Part shown: one piece after another, positions 35,626-46,565 of the stretch | Layout: each line of letters begins with the position of its first letter | Numbering within the stretch: the stretch's first letter is position 1 | Assembly: GCF_049800835.1 (NCBI RefSeq) | Contig: NZ_JBNAFU010000008.1 | Span: forward strand, 124,001-188,000 | Direction: 5' to 3' | DNA from: Dinoroseobacter sp049800835 | GTDB lineage: Bacteria; Pseudomonadota; Alphaproteobacteria; Rhodobacterales; Rhodobacteraceae | Length of the DNA stretch: 64,000 nt | Made by a program: the position numbers and the translations under genes | Notes under the pieces: generated by a model | What the model was told of the DNA's origin: nothing | Databases searched by the model: none | What the model saw: the letters and a program-made list of their open reading frames with translations, nothing else

Positions 35626-36783
35626 GACGTAGTTTTCGGCCAATGATACCTGCGCCGCACGCGACGAGATCAGGTAATCGATCTCCGTCTGCTGCATGCG
35701 TTGACCGAACGCGCCGCTTTCGGGAAAATCATGCAGCAGGTTGGTCATCCACCAACTGAACCGTTGCGCCTTCCATACCCGCGCCAACGCCTTCTCCGAA
35801 TAACTTTCCAGACCGCTCTCGTCGTTCTCGTGGTAATGGGCCAGCAAGGCCTCATACAGATAGTGCACGTCCGACGCAGCAGAATTCAGTCCCTTGGCGC
35901 CTGTGGGCGGCACGATATGGGCCGCGTCACCGGCCAGGAACAGATTTCCGTAACGCATTGGTTCGGCCACGAATGATCGCAACGGCGCGATGGATTTCTC
36001 GATCGACGGGCCGGTTTCAAGTCGTTCCGAAACCGGACCGGGCAAGCGGGCCTTGAGTTCGGCCCAAAACCTGTCGTCCGACCAATCCTCCACCCGGTCC
36101 TGCAAGGGCACCTGTACGTAGTACCGGCTCAGTACGCGCGAACGCAGCGAGCACAGCGCAAAGCCCCGCGCGCTACGGGCGTAGATCAAACCTTCCGAAA
36201 CAGGTCTTGTACGTGACAGAACCCCAAGCCAACCGAACGGATAGATGCGTTCGAACACGTTCAGTTTTTCGCGTGGGATCGTTTGCCGCGATACGCCGTG
36301 AAACCCATCACAGCCGATGATGTAATCACAATCCACCCGGTGCAACTCGTCACCCGTGCGGTAGGTCAGATATGGGGTCGCGGTCAGGACATCGTGAGGG
36401 GTTACGTCCTGTGCTTCGTGAATAACTTGGCCGCCCACACTGTCCCGGGCGGCGTATAAGTCCCGGGTCACTTCCGTCTGGCCATAAACCACAACCGTGT
36501 CGCCGCCGGTTAGGCCCGCCATGTCGATGTCGAACATCTGGCCGTCGGAGGCAATGGAAAAACTGGCGTGAACTTCGCCGTCCGCCTTCAGCCGATCCGC
36601 GACGCCCGCTTTTTCCATCAAGCCGACGAAGCCTTTTTCAAGCACCCCGGCACGGATACGGCCCAGCACGTAGTCGCGGCTGCGTTGTTCCAACACCACC
36701 GTTTCGATGCCCTGAAGATGCAGCAGATGCGACAGCAGCAGCCCCGATGGGCCGCCTCCGATAATTCCGACTTGTGTCTTCAT
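35611..36783 (-). CDS. pobA: 4-hydroxybenzoate 3-monooxygenase
   Basis: 390 aa, the usual length. This FAD-dependent aromatic hydroxylase converts 4-hydroxybenzoate to protocatechuate with NAD(P)H and oxygen. The Rossmann FAD motif GGGPSGLLLSHLLHLQGIETVVLEQRS is at ~9-35, the GRIRAGVLE substrate/NADPH region follows, then CDGFHGVSRQTIP and the second FAD motif GDAAHIVPPTGAKGLNSAASDVHYL near 285. A GGGGGAG ribosome-binding site precedes the ATG. Neither the usual regulator pobR nor protocatechuate-cleavage (pca) genes lie in the window, so the pathway must continue elsewhere. Confidence 0.96.
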   Translation of the reverse strand: MKTQVGIIGGGPSGLLLSHLLHLQGIETVVLEQRSRDYVLGRIRAGVLEKGFVGLMEKAGVADRLKADGEVHASFSIASDGQMFDIDMAGLTGGDTVVVYGQTEVTRDLYAARDSVGGQVIHEAQDVTPHDVLTATPYLTYRTGDELHRVDCDYIIGCDGFHGVSRQTIPREKLNVFERIYPFGWLGVLSRTRPVSEGLIYARSARGFALCSLRSRVLSRYYVQVPLQDRVEDWSDDRFWAELKARLPGPVSERLETGPSIEKSIAPLRSFVAEPMRYGNLFLAGDAAHIVPPTGAKGLNSAASDVHYLYEALLAHYHENDESGLESYSEKALARVWKAQRFSWWMTNLLHDFPESGAFGQRMQQTEIDYLISSRAAQVSLAENYVGLPF

Positions 36784-37437
36784 GCACTCCCCCGCCGTAC
36801 CATGTTCTGGCAGGTTCCGCGATCGGGCAGGGAAATCAAGCGCAAAGGCAGTGCGTGTCGCTCGGTGCCGAGGTCTTGGATGCGGTGAACGCCGACAAGT
36901 TCGCCAATAGCGAGGAGCACGAGGCAGTCACGGACGAGCCCGTTCAGGCCCCGGCCCAAGACCACAAAACCGAGCAGAAAGCCTGCTACCTTGCGCGTTC
37001 GACCTTTCACCGCCGCGATAACCCAGGGGGTCCCATCCACTCGGCTCTGACTGGGTCACGGTTGGATCACGATCCGTCTCGGGATCGGCGCTGGGCCAAC
37101 GGCAGCAGAGCTTCTGTCAACCTGTCAGGAGGCCGGCAAAGATGCCGGCAGAGGGCAGTCTGCCGAGATCGTGTGTGTGCAGTGCTGTATCGGCTTCGTC
37201 GAAGACCCGATGATCGCCGAGAACGACGGGGAGGGGACCGTGTTTGCCTGCCCGATCAGAACATACCCGACGAGGTGCCACGGTCCTTCCTGCACTGTAT
37301 CCACGGCAGCGACAGCCAGCGGATCAAGATGCCTGCACCGGATGCCGTCTTGGCATCACTTGAGGAGAGTTTTTCCTGCGACTGATCTGTCTTCTGCAAA
37401 TGACGAAATCCGGAGCGCTTCGGCATCCTCTTTCCTT
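36784..37437. other. Intergenic region between pobA and the end of the pqq operon
   Basis: 654 nt with no confident gene. An 86-codon minus-strand frame (36780-37040) overlaps the pobA start as ATGA and has acceptable third-position GC, with a hydrophobic middle (VAGFLLGFVVLG; LVLLAIGELVGV); it might be a small membrane protein or relic. A plus-strand frame ending at 37385 has a protein-like C-terminus (IPDEVPRSFLHCIHGSDSQRIKMP) faintly like an alpha/beta-hydrolase tail. Both are too weak to call as genes. The pobA promoter must lie at the left end. Confidence 0.45.
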
Positions 37438-38517
37438 CTAGAGTTTTCGGTAGATCAGCGCATCGTCCGAAGATGTGGCCACTTGTTGCGCGCGTGCCTG
37501 CACCTCTGCATGCAGCGGAGATTTGTAGCACACCGGGTCCGTTGCCGCCGGGTCGCCCGCCAGCGCCATAGCCTGACAGCGGCAGCCGCCGAAGTCGCGG
37601 GTCTTGAGGTCACAGGACTTGCAGGGTTCCTGCATCCAGTCATCACCGCGATAGGCGTTGAACGCTGCGCCCTCGTACCAGATCTCGCGCAGCGGCGTTT
37701 CGGTCACGGTGTCGAATGTCAGATGCGGTATGGTCTCGGCGGCATGACACGGCAGGACCTTGCCCTCGGGCGTGATGTTCAATCCCACCATGCCCCACCC
37801 GCCCATGCAGCGTTTGGGTGTCTCGGTGTGATAGTCCGCAGGCACGTAATCGAGCACCAGCTTGCCCTTCAGCCGAGCCCGCGCGTCGGCGACGATCCGG
37901 GTCGCTTCTGCGGCCTGTTCGCGCGTCGGCATCAGCGGGCCACGATTTTGCAAGGCCCAGCCGTGGAACTGTACCACGGCCACTTCGATCCGGCGCGCGT
38001 TCATCTCCTGCGCCATCTCGATCGCGCGGGGCAACTGGTGCAGGTTCTGGCGGTGGAGCACGGTGTTCAGGGTCAGGGGGATCTGGCGCGCCTTGATCCA
38101 GTCGGCCACCTGCATCTTGCGCGCGAACCCGCCCTTGTAGCCGCCGATATGGTCGGCCATCTCGGCATCCGTGCCTTGCAGCGACAATTGGATGTGGTCA
38201 AGCCCCGCCTCGTCCAGTTCGGCCAGCCGCTTTTCGGTCAGACCAATTCCGGAGGTGATCAAATTGGTGTAGAGCCCGGCGGCCCGCGCGCCCGCGACCA
38301 GTTCGGTCAGGTCACGCCGGGAGGCAGGCTCGCCACCGGACAAGTGCAATTGCAACACACCCAGTTCCCCTGCCTGCCGGAAGGCATCGAGCCATGCCTC
38401 GGTGGACAGTTCCGCCTGCTTGCGGGTCAGCTCCAGCGGGTTGGAGCAATAAGGGCAGGACAGCGGACAGCGGTGCGTCAGTTCCGCCAACATGGCCAAT
38501 GGGGCGGGGATGCTCAT
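37438..38517 (-). CDS. pqqE: PqqE, radical SAM PqqA peptide cyclase
   Basis: 359 aa. The radical-SAM cluster motif C17-x3-C21-x2-C24 (THRCPLSCPYCSNP) is near the N-terminus, LHLSGGEPASR follows, and the C-terminal auxiliary-cluster cysteines are RCMGGWG, LPCHAAETIP and PCKSCDLKTRDFGGCRC. PqqE cross-links Glu and Tyr of the PqqA peptide in the first step of pyrroloquinoline quinone synthesis, assisted by PqqD. The start overlaps pqqD (ATGA), the last gene of a compact pqqABCDE operon. Confidence 0.97.
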   Translation of the reverse strand: MSIPAPLAMLAELTHRCPLSCPYCSNPLELTRKQAELSTEAWLDAFRQAGELGVLQLHLSGGEPASRRDLTELVAGARAAGLYTNLITSGIGLTEKRLAELDEAGLDHIQLSLQGTDAEMADHIGGYKGGFARKMQVADWIKARQIPLTLNTVLHRQNLHQLPRAIEMAQEMNARRIEVAVVQFHGWALQNRGPLMPTREQAAEATRIVADARARLKGKLVLDYVPADYHTETPKRCMGGWGMVGLNITPEGKVLPCHAAETIPHLTFDTVTETPLREIWYEGAAFNAYRGDDWMQEPCKSCDLKTRDFGGCRCQAMALAGDPAATDPVCYKSPLHAEVQARAQQVATSSDDALIYRKL

Positions 38518-38795
38518 GTGCGCAAGTCCAGAATGCGTCGGTCCGCGAGACCCTGAAGGTATTCGCCTGCATCGGCCGCAATCTGCTCTGCGGGGGCGCT
38601 ATATTTCGCGGCGAGCGCGTTCACGATGGCGCCGAAACTCGCCTTGCCGTCGATCTCGGAAAGGATCGCATGGCCTATAGGGTCGAGCGTGATCGTGCGC
38701 TCGGGGGCCAGCAAGACCCAGCGATCGCGCACCTTGTCCTCGTGCAGGCGAACACCGCGCGGAACAACCGGAATGACCTCGGGGCCAAGGCTCAT
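38514..38795 (-). CDS. pqqD: PqqD, PqqA-binding chaperone
   Basis: 93 aa from ATG 38795, chosen because it overlaps the pqqC stop (ATGA) and starts the family sequence; the longer frame is a pqqC shadow. The winged-helix PqqD pattern is clear: VPRGVRLHEDKVRDRWVLLAPERTITLDPIGHAILSEIDGKAS with the ILSEIDG core. PqqD binds the PqqA peptide and presents it to PqqE. Confidence 0.95.
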   Translation of the reverse strand: MSLGPEVIPVVPRGVRLHEDKVRDRWVLLAPERTITLDPIGHAILSEIDGKASFGAIVNALAAKYSAPAEQIAADAGEYLQGLADRRILDLRT

Positions 38796-39547
38796 GAAGC
38801 TTGTGCCTGTTCGATGCGCAGATGCGTGCCGGGCTCCCAAGCGCCCGGCGGGCGACGTGCAGGTTCGACGTAGGCTGCGTGCAATGCGTCTAGCTGCGCC
38901 CAGAGAACATCCGTTTTGAAAATCAGAGCCTTGGCTGCCGCATCTTGCTTCTCGCCTGTGTCCGCATGATCCAGAACCCACGCGAGGCCAAAGGCCACAT
39001 CCTTGGGGGCTTCGTTCAGACGATTGCGGAAATAGGACAGGCTGCGGTCATCGGCGAAAGCATAGTTCGCCAGCAGCCCCTTGATCCTGTCGGCATGAAT
39101 CTTCGGAGCAAACAGCTCCGTCAGGGAGGCCGCCACCGCCTCCAGCAATGTCCTGTCACGCACGAACCGCACATAGGCGTCGACCGCGAAGGTGGTCGCG
39201 GGCAGGATACCCTCCTTGCTGGCCACGTAATCGCGATCCAGCCCCACCGCGTCAGCCAGCCGCAGCCAGCGTTCGATCCCGCCCTCGTTCTGGTCGGTGC
39301 CGTCGTGGTCCTCGATCCGCGAGCGCCATGCGCGCCGCAGCTTGGGGTCGTCCACCCGGCTCATGAACGCGGCATCTTTCATCGGGATCGCGGCCTGGTA
39401 GGCATACCGGTTGATCACCCAGGCGCGCACCTGATCCGGCGTGCAGCCGCCAGAATGCAGCAACTGGTGAAACGGGTGCTTGTCGTGATATCGATCTGCG
39501 CCGATCTGGCGGAGGCGCGCTTCGAACTCTACGCGTGATGCGGTCAT
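38792..39547 (-). CDS. pqqC: PqqC, pyrroloquinoline-quinone synthase
   Basis: 251 aa from ATG 39547, which overlaps the pqqB stop. The cofactorless oxidase catalyses the final ring-closure and eight-electron oxidation to PQQ. Family stretches include YHDKHPFHQLLHSGGCTPDQVRAWVINRYAYQAAIPMKDAAFMSR, RIEDHDGTDQNEGGIERWLRLADAVGL and SLTELFAPKIHADRIKGLLANY. It is strongly coupled to both neighbours by 4-nt overlaps. Confidence 0.97.
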   Translation of the reverse strand: MTASRVEFEARLRQIGADRYHDKHPFHQLLHSGGCTPDQVRAWVINRYAYQAAIPMKDAAFMSRVDDPKLRRAWRSRIEDHDGTDQNEGGIERWLRLADAVGLDRDYVASKEGILPATTFAVDAYVRFVRDRTLLEAVAASLTELFAPKIHADRIKGLLANYAFADDRSLSYFRNRLNEAPKDVAFGLAWVLDHADTGEKQDAAAKALIFKTDVLWAQLDALHAAYVEPARRPPGAWEPGTHLRIEQAQAS

Positions 39548-40440
39548 ATCTCGGTCTCCCAACCGTCTTGAGCAATTACCCATCCGCGTGCCTGCGCCTC
39601 CGCGCGCTCGGGACCGTCGGCGATCCAGACGGGATTCGTATTGTTCATATGGACGAAAATTTTCTGACCTATGTCCAGATCGGCGAATGCGGCCATGGAC
39701 CCGTCCGGCCCGGACATCGACATATGTCCCATGCGCGCGCCTGTCTTCTGGCTGAGCTTCGCGCGCACCATCTCGTCATCGCGCCACAACGTGCCGTCAA
39801 ACAGGACTGCATCGGCGCCGTCGAGCCGCGCCTTGAGATCTTCACGCAATGCGGCGCATCCCGGAATGTAATGCGCGGAGGAGGCGTCGGTTTGCAGATG
39901 CACGCCAACGGTCTGTTCGCCTTCGAGCTGTGTGTCGACCGTTTCGCCCTCAAGGTAGAGCGGGACCTTGCCCGGGACCGCATAGAGCGTCGCCGTGATG
40001 CCGGATACCAATGTGAAGGGTGTGTTCAAGGCAATCGTTTCGCGGGTGACGAAGTCGGGGTTCAGCGCTGCGAAAACCGGGTTCTCCGCAAGAACTGCGT
40101 GGATTTCACGCGTGGCGAAGAGGGTGAACGCCTGCTGTTCGCGCAAGGTCAGCAACCCGGCGATATGATCGATGTCGCCGTTGGTAACCAACACGGATTT
40201 GATCGGGCTTTCGCGCAGTCCGGTCGGATGCAGATGTGGCGCGCGGCGCACCTGATCGCGCAGGTCGGGGGATGCGTTGATGATCGCCCACGATGCGCTG
40301 TCCGCAGACACCGCAAGCGAGGACTGCGATTGAGGGGGGATCGCGCCCCTTCGAGCGAGATTGCAGATGTCACATCCGCAATTCCACTGGGGAAGGCCGC
40401 CACCAGCGGCTGCGCCAAGAATATAAGCGCGGAGGCTCAT
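39544..40440 (-). CDS. pqqB: PqqB, metallo-beta-lactamase-fold PQQ biosynthesis protein
   Basis: 298 aa. The opening AYILGAAAGGGLPQWNCGCDICNLARRG is diagnostic, with the cysteine cluster WNCGCDIC. The beta-lactamase-fold motif appears as NGDIDHIAGLL, with VHMNNTNPVWIADG near the end. PqqB acts after peptide processing as an oxygenase on the tyrosine-derived moiety. It begins 24 nt after pqqA. Confidence 0.97.
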   Translation of the reverse strand: MSLRAYILGAAAGGGLPQWNCGCDICNLARRGAIPPQSQSSLAVSADSASWAIINASPDLRDQVRRAPHLHPTGLRESPIKSVLVTNGDIDHIAGLLTLREQQAFTLFATREIHAVLAENPVFAALNPDFVTRETIALNTPFTLVSGITATLYAVPGKVPLYLEGETVDTQLEGEQTVGVHLQTDASSAHYIPGCAALREDLKARLDGADAVLFDGTLWRDDEMVRAKLSQKTGARMGHMSMSGPDGSMAAFADLDIGQKIFVHMNNTNPVWIADGPERAEAQARGWVIAQDGWETEI

Positions 40441-40464
40441 GGATCGTCTCCGCGCTTTGACGTC

Positions 40465-40566
40465 TTAGAAGAGCGGATCGTTCTCGCGGTCTTCGCCTTC
40501 GGGGCCGTACATGTTGATTTCCATCCCGCACTCGACTTCGCGGATGATCGGTTTGGTCCAAGCCAT
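40465..40566 (-). CDS. pqqA: PqqA, PQQ precursor peptide
   Basis: A 33-residue peptide found by reading the minus strand. It reads MAWTKPIIREVECGMEINMY, then GPEGEDRENDPLF. The cross-linked residues expected in PqqA are exactly placed: E16 and Y20 in EINMY. A strong ribosome-binding site (GGAGGAA) lies about 7 nt upstream of ATG 40566. This small gene defines the operon's start and supplies the whole carbon skeleton of the cofactor. Confidence 0.96.
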   Translation of the reverse strand: MAWTKPIIREVECGMEINMYGPEGEDRENDPLF

Positions 40567-40644
40567 GGGTGTTTCCTCCAAGATAAATACCACGCCACCC
40601 TATGCCGCGCGCGCAAGGGCGTCTGTTGGACCAAAGTCGCGCGT

Positions 40645-41499
40645 TTACCGCAGGCACGCGGCCATGAGGCGATAGACGATACTGGCGGCAGTGAAATCCC
40701 ACGCGGTCTGGCCGTTCGGCGCAAGTTCCACCACGTCGAAGCCCACGCAGCGGCGGCCTTTCAGAGCGTTTTCAACCAGATGAAGGGCCTGGTAGTATCC
40801 GAGCCCGCCCGGTACGGGGGTTCCGGTGGCAGGCATGATCGCGGGGTCGAGGCCGTCGACATCGAAGCTGACATAGACCAGCTCTGGAAAGTCATCCGGT
40901 AGATCGGCGTTGTGCGTGCCGTGAACCACAAGGTCCTCGGCGTCACGGTAAAACACGTTGCGGGCCGCGCGCTGCTCGGTTTCCTCGGCTGAAAGGGCGC
41001 GCACCCCAAACTGGGCAAGCCGAAATCCCGCATCTGTCAAAAGGTTCATGACAGATGCGTGGCTGTGCGGATCACCTTGATAGGCCACCCGCAGGTCCGC
41101 GTGCGCGTCGATCTGAAGAATGCCGACGGCCGCGTCATGGGCGCGCGCCACGCCTGTCACCGCGCCATAGCTGAGCGAATGCTCGCCCCCCAGAACCACT
41201 GGGACAGCGCCGCCGCGAACGGCGGCTTCTGTTCGTGCAGCCAGCCGGTCCATGACGGCGGGCAGCGGGCCGTCGCACTCGAGCGCGGATTCCGTGAAAA
41301 TTCCTTTTTCACAAGGTGTTGTGCCGAGGACTTCGCGTTCCAGCTCATCCGATGCCATCAGGATTGCAGCGGGTCCTCGCGCAGTTCCGCTCCCATAGGA
41401 CACTGTGCGTTCCAGGGGCACGGGTATCACGCGGAAGCGCGCATGCGGGCCACGCTCGGCATCGGTCAATTCGCTGTCCAGAAACACCGTCTCACTCAT
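40645..41499 (-). CDS. speB: Agmatinase (ureohydrolase family)
   Basis: 284 aa from ATG 41499, which overlaps the nspC stop (ATGA). The binuclear manganese motifs of ureohydrolases are GGEHSLSYG, DAHADLR and SFDVDGLDP. Because arginine decarboxylase is in the same operon, agmatine is the most likely substrate, giving putrescine and urea; arginase or guanidinobutyrase cannot be excluded from motifs alone. It is the last gene of the polyamine operon and ends 78 nt before the start of pqqA. Confidence 0.9.
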   Translation of the reverse strand: MSETVFLDSELTDAERGPHARFRVIPVPLERTVSYGSGTARGPAAILMASDELEREVLGTTPCEKGIFTESALECDGPLPAVMDRLAARTEAAVRGGAVPVVLGGEHSLSYGAVTGVARAHDAAVGILQIDAHADLRVAYQGDPHSHASVMNLLTDAGFRLAQFGVRALSAEETEQRAARNVFYRDAEDLVVHGTHNADLPDDFPELVYVSFDVDGLDPAIMPATGTPVPGGLGYYQALHLVENALKGRRCVGFDVVELAPNGQTAWDFTAASIVYRLMAACLR

Positions 41500-42676
41500 G
41501 ACAGTCGACCCTTGAAGTCCGCGTAGTCGAATGACTTCACGATTTTCAACGCGTCGCTGTCTGAATTCCACAAGGCGATCGACGGCAGCGGCACCCCGTT
41601 GAACGTATTGGTCTTGACCATTGAATAATGCGCCTGATCCAGAAACGCGAAACGGTCGCCCGGTGTCAGCGGTTTGGCAAAAGTGTAGTCCCCGATAACA
41701 TCGCCGGCCAGGCAGGACGGGCCACCAAGACGATAGGTTGTGCCTTGCGCGACCTCGTTCAAAAGGGCTGGTCGATAGGGCGCCTCTATCACGTCCGGCA
41801 TGTGGCATGTGGCAGAGATATCGACAATGGCGATGTTCACGTCGTTTGAGCCAAGGTCAAGAACCTCTCCCACCAGAATACCCGCATCCAATGCAACGGC
41901 TTCGCCGGGCTCCAGATAGAAATGCAGCCCCGTATCCCGTTTCAGCCTGCGCAGAAATGTACAAAGCCCATCACGGTCGTAGTCCGCGCGGGTGATGTGA
42001 TGGCCGCCGCCGAAGTTGAACCATGTGATCCGTGCCAGCATGGGCTCAAGGCGCGGCGCGATTGCGGACCACGTACGGTCCAGTGGCTCGAACCCCTGTT
42101 CGCAAAGCGTATGCATGTGCAGCCCATCCACACCGTCAAGCATCTCGGGGCGCAATTGCGAAACGGGAAACCCCAGCCGCGAGCAGGGCGCAGCGGGATC
42201 GTATTTGACCACTTCACCTTCCGAGTGTTCCGGGTTGATCCGCAGGCCAACGCTGATCTTCCGTCCGCTTGAACGGATCTGCGGCAGAAATCGATCTTTC
42301 TGGGCGGGGGAGTTGAAGATGATGGTGTCGCTGAGCCCGAGGATCCGATCGAACTCCTGCGGTTTGTAACCGGCACAAAAAGTTGCGACCTCGCCGCCGT
42401 ATTCCTCGCGCCCCAATTGTGCTTCGTAAAGCCCGCTGGCGCAGACCCCGTCGAGGTAGCGCGAAACCAAAGGGGCGAGCGAGAACATCGAAAACGCCTT
42501 CAGGGCGGCCAGCACCTGAGCGCCCGAGGCATCCGCCACGTTGCGCAGGATGCGCAAGTTGCGCTCGATCGCGACCTCGTCGACGACAAAGCAGGGGCTT
42601 GGGACACGGGTCAGGTCGAAATGGCGAAACGCGCCAGGATCCCCCGCCTGCGTCTGCATGAGCCCCGTTTCCGGCA

Positions 42677-42677
<1 letters not shown>
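41496..42677 (-). CDS. nspC: Carboxynorspermidine/carboxyspermidine decarboxylase
   Basis: 393 aa from ATG 42677 (TGATG overlap with the upstream gene); a start at 42659 is possible. A PLP-dependent alanine-racemase-fold decarboxylase: the Schiff-base lysine is K60 in VLAALKAFSMF, and WFNFGGGHHITRADYD and CEQGFEPLD are typical of NspC. It removes CO2 from carboxyspermidine to give spermidine, after the adjacent dehydrogenase has joined putrescine and aspartate semialdehyde. This pair replaces the AdoMet-dependent SpeD/SpeE route in many bacteria. Confidence 0.94.
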
Positions 42678-43888
<1,211 letters not shown>

Positions 43889-43917
43889 TGATCCCTCCAT
43901 CCCGCGCGGGGCGCGGT

Positions 43918-45891
43918 TCATTCGTAGTAAGTATAGCCCGCAATCGACTCGCGAAACGCCCGCATCAGGTCGCGGCGTTCCGAACTTGCCAGCCGTCCGG
44001 CAGAGGTAGCGCTGTCGACGATCCTGCGAAACGCGGCGATGCAGTCGGTCGGATCGTATTCGACGTAAGACAGAACCTCGGCGATTGTGTCGCCTTCCTG
44101 CTCATGGGCCAGGTCGAACCCGCCTTCGGGCAAGAGCTCGATCGTGACGACGTTTGTATCACCGAACAGGTTGTGCAAATCACCAAGCGTTTCCTGATAC
44201 GCACCGACGAAGAACACCCCCATGTAATACGGGTGATCCTCTGGCAAAGAATGCACCGGCAACGCGCCAGCAACGCGGTCCGACAAAATGAACTGGTCGA
44301 TCTTGCCATCGCTGTCACAGGTGATGTCGGACAGGATCGCGCGACGGTCTGGCGTCTGGTCCAGCATCTGCAACGGTGTGATCGGATGCAGCTGGTCTAT
44401 TGCCCAGACATCAGGGAGCGACTGAAAGAGCGAGAAGTTGCAGTGGTAGATATCGGACATCTCTTCCAGCTGCTCGTCCACGTCCGACCCATCCTCCACC
44501 TCAGCCGCCAACGCGCGGATGCGGGTCATCAGCCACATGTGCATGCGCTCGGCCCGTGCCATCTGGCGCAGATCGATGTAATTGCGCCGAAACAGGGCGC
44601 GCATCTCGTCCCGGTAGAATGTCGCATCGTTCAGACACTCCTGAAGCCGGTCTGCGGACAGGTATTTCGCCACAGCCGCGAGGTCGGTCATAAGGTGATG
44701 ATCCCCCTCCTGCGGGTCGGCGGCGGACGGCGCATCATACAGCGTGGCCTCCAGCACCGAGAATATCAGCATCGAACTGCTCGCCGCCACCGCGCGCCCG
44801 CTTTCGGTCACAAGAACCGGATGGGCGATCTGGGCTTCATCCATCGCATAGCCGACAAGTTCGACCACGTTGGTCGCATACTCGGCAACCGTGTAGTTGA
44901 TCGAGTTTTCGGCCGCGCGCTTCTCACCGGTATAGTCGAACCCGAGGCCCCCGCCGAGGTCGAGGTGGGTCAGCGGTGCGCCCTCGCGCGTCATCTCGGT
45001 AAAATAGCGGCACGCCTCGGTCACGGACCGGCGGACATCATTCACATCCGGAACCTGCGACCCGAGATGGCTGTGCTGCAATTGCAGGCAATGCAGCATG
45101 TTCGCGTCGCGCAGCTTGTCCATGACGGTCACGAGCTGTTCGGTATTCATGCCGAAGGTTGACCGATCACCAGAGGATTTTGCCCATTTCCCGCCGACCG
45201 TGTTGGTCAGTTTCACGCGCACGCCCAGCATGGGTTCCACGTCCAGGTCCTTGCAAACCTCAATCACCGTGTCGGCTTCCTTGGGGCTCTCCAAAACGAT
45301 GACAGTGTTGAATCCCAGCTTGCGCGACAAGGTGGCCAACTGGATGAACTCGGCGTCCTTGACGCCGTTGCAAACGATCAGCGCCTCGGGGGCCAGCCGA
45401 TGGGACAGCGCGATCACCAGTTCCGGCTTGGAGCCGGCTTCCAGCCCGAAATTCATTTCTCGTCCGTATTCCACGATGCGGTCGACGACCTGCGCCTGCT
45501 GGTTCACCTTGATCGGAAAAACCCCGCGATACGTGTTGCGATATCCGGTCTTTTCGATTGCGTCTGTGAAGGCGCCGTTGACGTCCTGCATTGCGGCGCG
45601 CAGGTAGTCGCCCACCCTCAGCAGGAGGGGGGCTTCGATTCCGCGGGTTTGCAGATCAGCGACGATGTCGGGCAGGGACAACGGGGCAGCGTCCGGATTG
45701 AGAGGATTTCGAAGGGCCAGATCACCTGAGGGCAACACCTCGAAAAACCCATGTCCCCAACGATCAATCCCATACAGCTCCGCCGTTGCTTGCGCTGTGG
45801 TCGGGCTGTCGGTGCGGGTCAGAGCGGGCGAAACGGATACGGTCACAAGTGGTCTCTCTATCGGCGCAAGTGAAGCTGACAGAAGCGGCAA
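43918..45891 (-). CDS. speA: Biosynthetic arginine decarboxylase
   Basis: 657 aa from ATG 45891; a GTG at 45846 with GAGAG upstream would give 642 aa and is a realistic alternative. A large PLP enzyme with the lysine at K128 (YRGVFPIKVNQQAQVV), HSHLGSQ, LTHLDLGGGLGFDYTG and the Glu-rich substrate segment ITCDSDGKID. It makes agmatine from arginine, which SpeB further down the operon converts to putrescine and urea. It is followed by the dehydrogenase after 29 nt. Confidence 0.96.
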   Translation of the reverse strand: MPLLSASLAPIERPLVTVSVSPALTRTDSPTTAQATAELYGIDRWGHGFFEVLPSGDLALRNPLNPDAAPLSLPDIVADLQTRGIEAPLLLRVGDYLRAAMQDVNGAFTDAIEKTGYRNTYRGVFPIKVNQQAQVVDRIVEYGREMNFGLEAGSKPELVIALSHRLAPEALIVCNGVKDAEFIQLATLSRKLGFNTVIVLESPKEADTVIEVCKDLDVEPMLGVRVKLTNTVGGKWAKSSGDRSTFGMNTEQLVTVMDKLRDANMLHCLQLQHSHLGSQVPDVNDVRRSVTEACRYFTEMTREGAPLTHLDLGGGLGFDYTGEKRAAENSINYTVAEYATNVVELVGYAMDEAQIAHPVLVTESGRAVAASSSMLIFSVLEATLYDAPSAADPQEGDHHLMTDLAAVAKYLSADRLQECLNDATFYRDEMRALFRRNYIDLRQMARAERMHMWLMTRIRALAAEVEDGSDVDEQLEEMSDIYHCNFSLFQSLPDVWAIDQLHPITPLQMLDQTPDRRAILSDITCDSDGKIDQFILSDRVAGALPVHSLPEDHPYYMGVFFVGAYQETLGDLHNLFGDTNVVTIELLPEGGFDLAHEQEGDTIAEVLSYVEYDPTDCIAAFRRIVDSATSAGRLASSERRDLMRAFRESIAGYTYYE

Positions 45892-45941
45892 AACACCGAT
45901 TTCTGCAAGATGAAAGTGATCTGTCCCGGGTCAATTCCGGA

Positions 45942-46565
45942 TCAAATCGAGATGCCGCGCAGCACCATCTCAAGATGGCCCTCCATGAACGTCTGCACAT
46001 CGAGAGGATCGATCTCAGAAAAGACCATATCGTGAATGCAGTAGAACATTACCGGCGCGATCAGAAGCTGCGGAATTGCCGTTGCCGCACTTTCGCGGAC
46101 CTCTCCACGTTCAATCCCCCTCGCGATGATCCGTTCCAGCAGAGCGCGTCCGCGGCTGAGGACCTGCGCATGGTACTTGTTGACGAGGGCGGGCATCTCG
46201 GGGCCTTCGGCGATGAGGATCCGCATGAGCGCGTTGTTCTTGCTGGTTGTCATCACGGAATAGAACTGACCGAACAAGGCCCGCAGCGTGTCTTCGGTGC
46301 TGGCGTCGCTCGATTGCACTTGTTGTGCCGCGTCTTGGGTGAAACTGATCATTGCATGGTCTGCGATGGCCAGAAACAACGCGTCTTTTCCATCGAAATA
46401 AAGGTACAGCGTAGCACGGGATACCCCAGCGCGTTTGGCGATGCGCGACAGGCTTGCGCGCGCGTAGCCGTGTGCGTGGAATTCCTCCAGCCCGGCATCG
46501 AGGATCTCTTGCGGTCTTTGATCCTTGCGGCGGCGGTAGGCGGGGGCTGTCGTCACGGTGTCCAT
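45942..46565 (-). CDS. TetR-family transcriptional regulator
   Basis: 207 aa. The N-terminal helix-turn-helix (~17-65) reads QRPQEILDAGLEEFHAHGYARASLSRIAKRAGVSRATLYLYFDGKDALF, a textbook TetR DNA-binding domain; the rest is a helical ligand domain of unknown ligand. It lies 50 nt before speA in the same direction and could repress that operon or the pqi genes upstream. A TGACGTCA palindrome lies at its start codon (46565-46572), too short to be a firm operator. Confidence 0.9.
   Translation of the reverse strand: MDTVTTAPAYRRRKDQRPQEILDAGLEEFHAHGYARASLSRIAKRAGVSRATLYLYFDGKDALFLAIADHAMISFTQDAAQQVQSSDASTEDTLRALFGQFYSVMTTSKNNALMRILIAEGPEMPALVNKYHAQVLSRGRALLERIIARGIERGEVRESAATAIPQLLIAPVMFYCIHDMVFSEIDPLDVQTFMEGHLEMVLRGISI

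Noticed and set aside
36780..37040. 86-codon minus-strand frame overlapping the pobA start as ATGA
   Set aside because: Codon use is acceptable, but no family match, weak ribosome-binding site and no second line of evidence; noted in the gap entry only.
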